NCBI GenBank assembly: GCA_009921785.1 | Contig: RFXE01000120.1 | Coordinates: 1-5,828, forward strand | Source of the DNA: Alphaproteobacteria bacterium | Lineage (GTDB): Bacteria > Pseudomonadota > Alphaproteobacteria > Rhizobiales > Beijerinckiaceae | Length of the DNA: 5,828 nt | Direction: 5' to 3' | In this document: positions 1 to 5,810 of the stretch, piece by piece | Layout: every line of letters begins with the position of its first letter | Numbering within the stretch: the stretch's first letter is position 1 | The notes under the pieces: generated by a model | Database searches by the model: none | The model's input: the letters and a program-made list of their open reading frames with translations, nothing else | What the model was told of the DNA's origin: nothing | Made by a program: the position numbers and the translations under genes

Positions 1-581
1 CGCGCTTCTATCCGCGCAGCGATCGTTGCAGGAACGGCGCGACCGAGTAAGCGTGGCGCTGCTTCAATGACTGTCGTCACGACGTCCCGTTGGCGTGCGG
101 CCGCAGCCAATTCCAAACCGATAAAGCCGCCACCAATAATCGTTAAGCGACACCCCGGCTTGAGTTCCTCATAAAGAGCCTTCGCATCAATAAAGGTTCT
201 TAAGACCCTCACATCACTACGCTCAAGTCCATCAACCGCGAGTTTGCGCGGACGCGCGCCCGTTGCGAGCACGAGGCGATCATAAGATAGGCTATCGCTA
301 TTTGAGAGCGCTATTGTCTTCGTGTGTCGATCAATTTGAACGGCACGCTGATCACGATGAAGCGTTATGTTTTCAGAGACGAGCCTGTCTAAACCCATAA
401 TCGGCTTTAAAACGAGTTCGTCGGGACCAGGCTTGGAAAGCGGCGGCCTTTCATAAGGATCCGCCACTTCACCATTAATCAGATCAATTGCGCCGTTATA
501 TCCATCTTCGCGAAGAGCAAGCGCCGCGCGAACGCCGCACTCACCTGCACCAACAATAACGATGCGATGCAGATCGCTCAT
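1..581 (-). CDS. NAD(P)H-dependent ferredoxin reductase, FAD-binding (MocF-like), C-terminal half beyond the window
   Basis: This gene is partial: it starts at the ATG at 581 and stays open through base 1, giving 193 visible residues of a family usually around 400 long. Visible motifs are the FAD-binding glycine loop GAGECG (11-16) after a hydrophobic beta strand, the bacterial ferredoxin-reductase signature YERPPLSK (43-50), ATGARP (106-111), and the NAD(P)-binding loop GGGFIG followed by LE (150-157). RLLGRAVP (178-184) also fits putidaredoxin/rhodocoxin reductase-type proteins. The family moves electrons from NAD(P)H through FAD to a [2Fe-2S] ferredoxin in the cytoplasm. Here the natural partner is the Rieske ferredoxin two genes upstream (1631-1942), which would feed the membrane hydroxylase at 4632-5729. 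The start codon overlaps the stop of the preceding dehydrogenase as ATGA (578-581). No good Shine-Dalgarno sequence precedes it, so translational coupling is likely. The family is clear; the MocF role is inferred from context. Confidence 0.92.
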   Translation of the reverse strand, partial: MSDLHRIVIVGAGECGVRAALALREDGYNGAIDLINGEVADPYERPPLSKPGPDELVLKPIMGLDRLVSENITLHRDQRAVQIDRHTKTIALSNSDSLSYDRLVLATGARPRKLAVDGLERSDVRVLRTFIDAKALYEELKPGCRLTIIGGGFIGLELAAAARQRDVVTTVIEAAPRLLGRAVPATIAARIEA

Positions 582-1576
582 ATCGAAACAGAGATTTCTG
601 TTTTGCTCTGCATGGATTGGACTGCGGCATCAGCCAATTCAAGCGCCTTCAACCCATCAAGGCCCGTGGGTGAAATCGCAGCACCCGAGGTGATCGCCTT
701 CACGAAGCTTTGCAACTCGGTGCGATAGGCAGCCGCGTAACGCTCCATGAAGAAGTCGAGAAGCGGCGCATCATGATAGCCGTCTTTATTGGCAACCGTC
801 ACCGTGTTGTTGTGAACATTCGCGGCGCTCACTGCACCCTTTGATCCATGCACTTCGATGCGCTGATCATAGCCATAGGTTGCGCGGCGTGAATTGGTGA
901 TGACAGCAATCTTGCCACTCTTTGTGCGCAAAGTCGCTGTCGCGGTATCCACATCACCGGCAGCGCCAATCGCTGGGTCGACAAGGACAGACCCCGTAGC
1001 CGAAACGCCGACGATCTCGTCATCACCCAACAAGAACCGCGCCATATCGAAATCATGGATCATCATATCACGGAACAAGCCGCCCGAACGCTTGACATAA
1101 TCAACTGGCGGCGGGCCCGGATCGCGTGACGTGATCTGCACCAACTCAACCGTTCCAATATCACCCGCGTCAATGCGTGCGCGCGCCGCTGCAAAATTCG
1201 TATCAAAGCGGCGATTAAAACCGATCATCAATTTTGCTTTTGTGGCTTCAACCGTTTTAAGGCAAGCCCGCACACGATCAGCTGAAAGATCAACCGGCTT
1301 TTCGCAGAAGATGGCTTTCCCCGCCTTTGCTGCCAATTCAATTTGATCGGCATGCATATCGGTTGGCGTGCAAATCAACACGGCATCAATAGACTTATCC
1401 GCGAGGATGTCTTCGACCGACGCGCGTCGTGCTCCTGACATTTGAACAATATGATCAGCCGCTGCATCAATCGGATCAAAAACCGCCGCAAGTTTAGTGC
1501 CGGGAATACCGAGAATGGCGGTGGCGTGTGTTTTACCGATGCGGCCTGCGCCTAAAAGTCCGAATGATATTGTCAT
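578..1576 (-). CDS. iolG: Inositol 2-dehydrogenase, Gfo/Idh/MocA family
   Basis: This 332-residue protein matches the usual IolG/Idh length. The N-terminal Rossmann fold carries GAGRIG (9-14). The family EKP motif places the catalytic lysine at K93. FRDMMIHDFD (168-177) supplies D170 and H174, matching the Lys-Asp-His triad known from Bacillus IolG. Stretches such as GFNRRFD (119-125), SRDPGPPPVDY (150-160) and SRRATYGYDQRIEVHGSKG (229-247) are very characteristic of rhizobial inositol dehydrogenases. The enzyme oxidises myo-inositol to 2-keto-myo-inositol (scyllo-inosose) with NAD+, and relatives accept other cyclitols or inosamines. The paralogue MocA does a similar job in rhizopine breakdown. 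The ATG at 1576 has AAGGA upstream with 8 bp spacing. The gene lies 54 bp after the Rieske ferredoxin and overlaps the ferredoxin reductase by 4 bp. A MocA-like substrate, such as scyllo-inosamine or a demethylated product, is possible given the neighbours. Confidence 0.93.
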   Translation of the reverse strand: MTISFGLLGAGRIGKTHATAILGIPGTKLAAVFDPIDAAADHIVQMSGARRASVEDILADKSIDAVLICTPTDMHADQIELAAKAGKAIFCEKPVDLSADRVRACLKTVEATKAKLMIGFNRRFDTNFAAARARIDAGDIGTVELVQITSRDPGPPPVDYVKRSGGLFRDMMIHDFDMARFLLGDDEIVGVSATGSVLVDPAIGAAGDVDTATATLRTKSGKIAVITNSRRATYGYDQRIEVHGSKGAVSAANVHNNTVTVANKDGYHDAPLLDFFMERYAAAYRTELQSFVKAITSGAAISPTGLDGLKALELADAAVQSMQSKTEISVSI

Positions 1577-1630
1577 CTTGATGATCCTTATCTTGAGTCT
1601 TGTTAAATCAAATTATGTTAGACTGACCGC

Positions 1631-1942
1631 TTAAGCGAGATCGATGAAGACCCCGTCGCCCTCGATTTTGGTCGGGTAGGTTTTCAAATCGATGCAGACC
1701 GGCGCGCCCTTTGCTTTACCGGAACGATAATCGAAACGGCCATTATGTTTGGGACATTCAATGGTGAAATCCATCACGAGCCCATCGGCGAGATGGATTT
1801 TCTCATGTGTACAAAGACCATCCGTCGCATAAAATTGTTCATCTTTGCGATAGACCGCATAAGTCGAGCCTTCGTGGTCGAAACGGATCACGTCTTCATC
1901 TGGAATATCATTGACCGCGCAGGCTCTCACCCAGTTTGCCAT
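1631..1942 (-). CDS. mocE: MocE-family Rieske [2Fe-2S] ferredoxin
   Basis: This is a 103-residue single-domain Rieske ferredoxin starting MANW. The cluster ligands are C44 and H46 (CTHEK) and C63 and H66 (CPKHNGRFDY), in the standard C-x-H...C-x2-H arrangement with 16 residues between the two pairs. LCTHEKIHLADGLV and the IECPKHNGRFDY block closely resemble the MocE-type ferredoxin of rhizopine catabolism. The protein would be a soluble carrier between the FAD reductase (1-581) and the desaturase-like hydroxylase (4632-5729). There is no catalytic domain, so it is not itself an oxygenase alpha subunit. The ATG at 1942 is preferred because AAGGA (1953-1957) lies 10 bp upstream. An in-frame TTG at 1960 would put that ribosome-binding site inside the coding sequence. 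The gene begins about 50 bp after the PanB-like gene and ends 54 bp before iolG, consistent with one transcript. Confidence 0.92.
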   Translation of the reverse strand: MANWVRACAVNDIPDEDVIRFDHEGSTYAVYRKDEQFYATDGLCTHEKIHLADGLVMDFTIECPKHNGRFDYRSGKAKGAPVCIDLKTYPTKIEGDGVFIDLA

Positions 1943-1952
1943 GATGTAATTG

Positions 1953-1957
1953 TCCTT
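1953..1957 (-). promoter_or_regulatory. Ribosome-binding site of the Rieske ferredoxin gene
   Basis: AAGGA on the minus strand lies 10 bp before the ATG at 1942. It decides the start: the alternative in-frame TTG at 1960 lies upstream of this site and has no Shine-Dalgarno of its own. Confidence 0.6.
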
Positions 1958-1992
1958 CAACTCAATTATTGCGGCGGATGCTTAGCATCAAT

Positions 1993-2799
1993 TCATGTTT
2001 TCGCACGCATTTTTTTACGAAACGCGGCCATCTCAGCTTTCGGTGCCGTGACGAGATAGGGCTCTGACGGATAGGTCCCTTTCTGCACATCCTTCACAAA
2101 ATTTTTGAAGGCCCCGATCCGCATCTCCTGGATCCGGTCATATTCCTTAGCAAGATCAACATATTTTTTGGAATGCCTCGGCATGTGGCCGCGATTGGTA
2201 CCAAGCACGTCGCACGCAAAAAGGTATTGGCAATCACCCCCCGCGCCGCCGCCCATCGACACAAGAAAGAGTGATGTACGCTTTGAGATTTCCTCAGTCA
2301 CTTCCGGTGGAACAACCTCGATCTCGACACCGAAAGCTCCTGCATCTTCATAGGCACGGCAGCGTTCATAAATATCCCATGCACTCTCAGCAGTCTTACC
2401 AACGGCTTTGAAGCCGCCCGTCCATGTACAATAATGCGGGATCAAACCCACATGGCCGATAACCGGAATTTTTTCATCTGCCATGCGTCGGATCGTTTCG
2501 ATTGAGGCGGCGCAATAAACAGCATCGGCACCGTGGCGCATCATCTCGTAACCCCAGCGCAAGAAATCATCGGTTGGACCTGGATATTCCCAAACACTTA
2601 AGCCGGGGATTGCAAACAGTGTCGGCGCAACGTTGCGAAAGCGCCGATCCGCGAGCATTGACGGTGGCACGGACACCATATCAATGCCAGCGGCTTCGGC
2701 CGCTGCCAGCTCATCCCAGCTTTCGACACGCATCATCGTATATTGATATTTGCCCTTATTCGCGCGGATATCTGCGATTGTTGGTCGTTTCCTCGTCAT
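1993..2799 (-). CDS. Divergent PanB-like protein (ketopantoate hydroxymethyltransferase / PEP mutase superfamily)
   Basis: This 268-residue protein is about the length of PanB. The PanB relationship is plain in the second half: GHVGLIPHY (115-123), the GGFKAVGKT loop (128-136), AYEDAGAFGVEIEVVPPEV (149-167), and SMGGGAGGDCQYLFACDVLG (181-200). E161 sits where PanB has its catalytic glutamate. In the first half the three PanB Mg2+ ligands are replaced. The VGDSLG position reads VPPSM (aspartate to P46), the VADMPF position reads FAIPGL (aspartate to A63), and KLEGG reads YCAAS (glutamate to A97). Ordinary PanB transfers a hydroxymethyl group from 5,10-methylene-tetrahydrofolate to ketoisovalerate in pantothenate synthesis. 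Loss of the metal site and the catabolic context argue against that role, so automated naming as PanB would probably mislead. The ATG at 2799 has GGAGAG (2807-2812) upstream. The fold is sure; the reaction is unknown. Confidence 0.85.
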   Translation of the reverse strand: MTRKRPTIADIRANKGKYQYTMMRVESWDELAAAEAAGIDMVSVPPSMLADRRFRNVAPTLFAIPGLSVWEYPGPTDDFLRWGYEMMRHGADAVYCAASIETIRRMADEKIPVIGHVGLIPHYCTWTGGFKAVGKTAESAWDIYERCRAYEDAGAFGVEIEVVPPEVTEEISKRTSLFLVSMGGGAGGDCQYLFACDVLGTNRGHMPRHSKKYVDLAKEYDRIQEMRIGAFKNFVKDVQKGTYPSEPYLVTAPKAEMAAFRKKMRAKT

Positions 2800-2822
2800 G
2801 ACACATCTCTCCGGATGAGTGA

Positions 2823-2880
2823 GTTATATTTCGTTGCTTGAACAAAGAGCGCCGTTTTGAAAATTGAAAATTTTCGAAGC
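2823..2880 (-). promoter_or_regulatory. AT-rich palindromic stretch before the PanB-like gene, possible promoter/operator
   Basis: This stretch is distinctly richer in A and T than the coding sequence around it. It holds the perfect 10-bp palindrome GAAAATTTTC (2866-2875) inside an overlapping set of TTGAAAA repeats (2857-2870). A TATAAC hexamer (2823-2828, minus strand) resembles a -10 box and lies just ahead of the Shine-Dalgarno at 2807-2812. No good -35 box stands at the right distance. It overlaps the odd 3' end of the LacI-like gene. An internal promoter or operator for the downstream genes is possible but unproven. Confidence 0.3.
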
Positions 2881-3714
2881 AGTAAAATAAAAACGGGCAA
2901 AAAATAGATCGATCATATATTTTCCTTGGTCACCGTCACAAAAGGAGGTAGAATTTGTTCCACCGGCATTATAGAGCCCGACGATATCGGCATACTTGTC
3001 GAGCGCTTCTTGCAAAGACTCTCGTGACCGGTCCGCATCATCATGATGAAATGAGACCATCGTCAAATGTAAGCCGCTTTCATTTTGTCGCGCGAGAAAG
3101 TCAGAAAAACCCGAGACACGTTGGCGATGGGCTTCATAGATTCCCGAATGGCACATCGCCATGACGCGTCCTGCGCGCCGCTGGAGGCCACACATCAGAA
3201 GGCCAGCCATACGTCCCGCCGCAGCATTTTCAATGCCGATGTAATCGGCATCAAGTCCGTTCATACGCGAAACGATTTGAATGATGGGCACACCGCGCTC
3301 GCGTAACACAAACAAGGCCCGCCGCACAGCGGGATGCTCCGGCGCCGCGATGATGACTGCGGAGCGGCGAATCGTGGGATCCATAAGTTTTCGCGCAATT
3401 GCCTCAGGATTGGATTCATCCATAAAAGTTCGATGAACGGAAATTGCCGGATCAAGTGTGGCTGCGATCCGCGCAAAAGCACGTGCCAGTCTTTCAAAAA
3501 AAGTCTGTTGCGGATTCACGAGCAAAACATCAATGCGCATAAGGCCTTGATGCTTGCCAGGAATACGACGCGGATAATCAACATCGCGCAAGGCGCGGAT
3601 CACCTTCTCAACCGTCTCGGGACGAACACCGCCGCGTTCATTCAAGACGCGTTCGACTGTTGCCGTTCCCACACCGGCCAATTCCGCAATCTTTTTGATT
3701 GTTGTTTTCGAAAT
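2824..3714 (-). pseudogene. LacI-family transcriptional regulator, probably decayed (no ordinary start codon, abnormal C-terminus)
   Basis: The N-terminus reads TTIKKIAELAG followed by VGTATVERVLNERGGVRPET, the classic LacI helix-turn-helix. It is followed by a periplasmic-binding-protein-like sensor domain with RIDVLLVNP, FFERLARAF, ADYIGIENAAAGR and DIVGLYNAGG. Two features look damaged. First, no ATG, GTG or TTG lies in frame between the preceding gene's TGA (3763-3765) and the HTH. The natural start (x-SKTTIKK) reads ATT at 3714, and the next TTG (3681) would remove the first recognition helix. Second, after residue 252 (about base 2959) the family sequence stops and a 44-residue tail rich in Phe, Asn and Ser follows. 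Proteins of this family usually continue for roughly another 80-100 residues to about 340 in total; this frame has 296. The reading frame between these two points is intact, so decay is recent or the protein is still made from ATT. Its position suggests it once controlled this operon, probably in response to a cyclitol. Confidence 0.7.
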
Positions 3715-3762
3715 GGGATTAATCCGCTTCTGACTGTGAAGGTGATTAACTGAAAACGCGCT

Positions 3763-4575
3763 TCACAATGTGAGAGGCTTCGACGGTGATGGTGCGCCTT
3801 CATAAGCACCCCACACCGATTGATCGAATTGAATGACCGATCCTGTCATCAATCCCGATTCATCAGATGCTAAAAACGCAACCGCACGCGCGACTTCTTT
3901 TGGATCCACCAAACGCCCGAAAGGCATATTGGGTGCTGCTTTTTCAAGCCAGTCTGGCGGATTGCCATCCGACTTCTGGATTGCGTGCTCGCCTTCGGTT
4001 TCCATCCAGCCAATATTCAAGGCATTCACGCGGATGCGGTTTTTGAGCGCGGCAAAAGCGATGTTCTCAGTGAGCGTTTGCAACGCACCCTTTGTTGCCG
4101 AGTAAGCGGCCAAGAAGGGTTGGCCCGCTTTCGCCGACATCGAACCAATATTGACAATCGTGCCTTCGATTTTTTCACGCAGCATGATTTTGATTGCATC
4201 CTGCATCAGAAAAAACGGGCCACGCACATTGACGGAAAAAAGTTCGTCAAAGAGTTCGGGTGACGTGTTCACGATAGTGCCGCGTCTTGTATCGGCGGCG
4301 CAATTGACCAGCACATCGACGCGGCCAAAAGCGCGATCGGCTTCCGCAATGACGCGGCGACAATCTTCAACTTTTCCGAGATTGGCCTCGACAAAGATTG
4401 CCTTTGTCGAAAAACGTTCGGCGAGATCTTTTGCGTTAGCTTCACCACGCGCCTTATTACGACCGCATAGTACAAGACCGGCCGCGCCCCGCTCAGCGAG
4501 CAAAGTAGCAACGGTTAAACCCAAGCCTTGTGTCGATCCGGTCACAACGGCCACTTTTCCTGAAAACTGCGCCAT
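3763..4575 (-). CDS. Short-chain dehydrogenase/reductase (classical SDR)
   Basis: This 270-residue protein is of normal classical SDR length. The cofactor loop TGSTQGLG lies at 12-19, the NCAA motif (NNAG equivalent) at 91-94, and the catalytic tetrad is N116, S145, Y158 and K162 (YSATK). The usual PG after the sixth strand is replaced by IGWMETEGE (188-195). The C-terminus has GLMTGSVIQFDQSV (241-254), the common substrate-side ending. It should oxidise or reduce a hydroxyl/keto group with NAD(P)(H) in the cytoplasm. In this operon a cyclitol or an inosose-type intermediate is the likely substrate, but that is inferred from neighbours. The ATG at 4575 is well supported by GGAGG (4584-4588) 8 bp upstream. 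It lies 56 bp after the hydroxylase gene. Its TGA is in the same frame as the downstream LacI-like sequence, with no further stop between them. Confidence 0.92.
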   Translation of the reverse strand: MAQFSGKVAVVTGSTQGLGLTVATLLAERGAAGLVLCGRNKARGEANAKDLAERFSTKAIFVEANLGKVEDCRRVIAEADRAFGRVDVLVNCAADTRRGTIVNTSPELFDELFSVNVRGPFFLMQDAIKIMLREKIEGTIVNIGSMSAKAGQPFLAAYSATKGALQTLTENIAFAALKNRIRVNALNIGWMETEGEHAIQKSDGNPPDWLEKAAPNMPFGRLVDPKEVARAVAFLASDESGLMTGSVIQFDQSVWGAYEGAPSPSKPLTL

Positions 4576-4631
4576 ATTCTCGTCCTCCCCTATTTGTCTT
4601 ATTGCGATAAATTGTTCTGGTTTATGATGGC

Positions 4632-5729
4632 CTAGACTGCCTCTTTTGGCAGGGATTTAAAAGGCTTTGCGGTTGTGGGCAAAACCCGCCTCACAAAATA
4701 GTCCGGATCTTTGAGTTGCCGGATGATTGTCGGCAGGATTTCGCGATAGGCCTCCAAAAAGCCATTGTAAGGCGCGGGCGTATCGCTGAGCATCTCGGCA
4801 TGAAGCTCGGGTAAGCGATGATAGGGCACCATCGGGAACATGTGGTGCTCAACGTGATAATTCATGTTCCAATAGATGAAACGGCTCACCGGATTCATAT
4901 AAACGGTCCGGCAATTTTGCCGATGATCGAGCACATCTTCCGCAAGGCCAATATGTTGTGTCAAACCGCACAAGAGGGCGTGCCATGTTCCGTAAAGCCG
5001 TGGCAGGCCGATGACCATCAAAGGGAGAATTGAATGTGCTGCGAAGCAAAGAGCAAGCGTTGCCACATAAATTAAAACCCAAATACGCGCGACATGATAC
5101 ACTTTGGGCCACTCAGACTCAGGCACATAGTCCTTTTCATCAGCGGATAAAACGCCGAAGGCTTGGCGTAGTGTTTGCAACAATGCCATCGGCGCATCGA
5201 TTAACCCAAAAAAATTGAGAGCCAAGCGAAAGAGATCCGGTGGACGCATCGCTACGATTTCCGGATCGCGCCCAACAATAATTGTATCCGTATGGTGACG
5301 TGAATGGCTCCATTTCCAGATCACAGGGTTCCGCATGATCATGAAGGACGCGATTTGATAAACGGCCTCATTCTTCCAAGCTGTCCGAAACGCCGTGCCA
5401 TGGCCGCATTCATGCCAGCGGCTATCGCTGGCCGAGCCATAGAGCACGCCATAGCTAAGAAAAAAGGGAATCGACCAGAAGCTCGGCCAAAGATAAATCC
5501 CCAACGCCGCAAAAATGATCATAGAGCCCAGCCAGATCGCAGTATCCCGCGTTGCCGGACCATCAGAACGTTGCATCAATTCCTTCATCCGTGCGCGGGG
5601 AATATCGGTCCGATACCACTCGGCATTGGCAAGCCCTCGCTCGACGGCCTGCCGGTTCAGCGGGCCTGTCAGGGAATAATCCCTTGGAAAATCAGCAAGA
5701 TTTTTTGATTTCGTGTCGAAAGCCAGCAT
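4632..5729 (-). CDS. Membrane fatty-acid-desaturase-family hydroxylase (MocD-like, terminal oxygenase)
   Basis: This 365-residue integral membrane protein has the three histidine boxes of the di-iron desaturase/hydroxylase superfamily: HECGH (106-110), HSRHH (142-146) and HVEHH (292-296). An extra candidate ligand is H259 in TWHALL. Hydrophobic segments lie at about 65-81, 84-100 and 214-245, so the histidine boxes face the cytoplasm. The C-terminal block NYHVEHHMFPMVPYHRLPELH is family-typical. Desaturase-like members can hydroxylate or O-demethylate small substrates. MocD of rhizopine catabolism is such a protein, fed by MocE and MocF, and homologues of both are present here (1631-1942 and 1-581). 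An ordinary lipid desaturase is less likely in this context. The ATG at 5729 (MLAFDTKSK) is chosen because AGGAGG (5743-5748) precedes it, though 13 bp away. The frame remains open upstream to the window edge, and the in-frame ATG at 5789 has no Shine-Dalgarno. Confidence 0.88.
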   Translation of the reverse strand: MLAFDTKSKNLADFPRDYSLTGPLNRQAVERGLANAEWYRTDIPRARMKELMQRSDGPATRDTAIWLGSMIIFAALGIYLWPSFWSIPFFLSYGVLYGSASDSRWHECGHGTAFRTAWKNEAVYQIASFMIMRNPVIWKWSHSRHHTDTIIVGRDPEIVAMRPPDLFRLALNFFGLIDAPMALLQTLRQAFGVLSADEKDYVPESEWPKVYHVARIWVLIYVATLALCFAAHSILPLMVIGLPRLYGTWHALLCGLTQHIGLAEDVLDHRQNCRTVYMNPVSRFIYWNMNYHVEHHMFPMVPYHRLPELHAEMLSDTPAPYNGFLEAYREILPTIIRQLKDPDYFVRRVLPTTAKPFKSLPKEAV

Positions 5730-5742
5730 GGGACTGCCCCAG

Positions 5743-5748
5743 CCTCCT
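5743..5748 (-). promoter_or_regulatory. Ribosome-binding site of the desaturase-like gene (long spacing)
   Basis: AGGAGG on the minus strand is 13 bp before the ATG at 5729. The spacing is longer than the usual 5-9 bp. It is the only strong Shine-Dalgarno in the leader and supports 5729 over the in-frame ATG at 5789. Confidence 0.5.
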
Positions 5749-5810
5749 ATGCGATGAGAGTCGATTACCCCGACCCTATGCAGGGACATTGATATCTGAA
5801 AACCACTATC

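Noticed and set aside
1943..1960. TTG start for the Rieske ferredoxin giving six extra residues.
   Set aside because: The Shine-Dalgarno AAGGA would lie inside the coding sequence, and MocE-type proteins typically begin at MANW.
1977..1989. Inverted repeat GATGCT-T-AGCATC after the PanB-like stop codon as a terminator.
   Set aside because: A 1-base loop leaves only a short usable stem and there is no T-run on the minus strand, so it is not a credible rho-independent terminator.
2941..3164. A perfect AAAGGAGGT on the plus strand followed by a TTG-started frame of 69 codons.
   Set aside because: The frame lies antisense to the well-conserved LacI coding sequence, its translation has no recognisable family features, and it begins with TTG. 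The Shine-Dalgarno match is probably chance.
3334..3753. A plus-strand open frame of 139 codons opposite the LacI-like gene.
   Set aside because: The minus strand carries clear LacI-family sequence across the same bases; the plus-strand translation resembles nothing known.
4151..4627. A plus-strand open frame of 158 codons opposite the SDR gene.
   Set aside because: It is a shadow of the SDR: low-complexity Ser/Arg/Thr composition, no domain, while the opposite strand has a full catalytic tetrad.
5304..5708. A plus-strand open frame of 134 codons opposite the desaturase-like gene.
   Set aside because: Antisense to a protein with intact histidine boxes; Pro/Arg-rich translation typical of a shadow frame.
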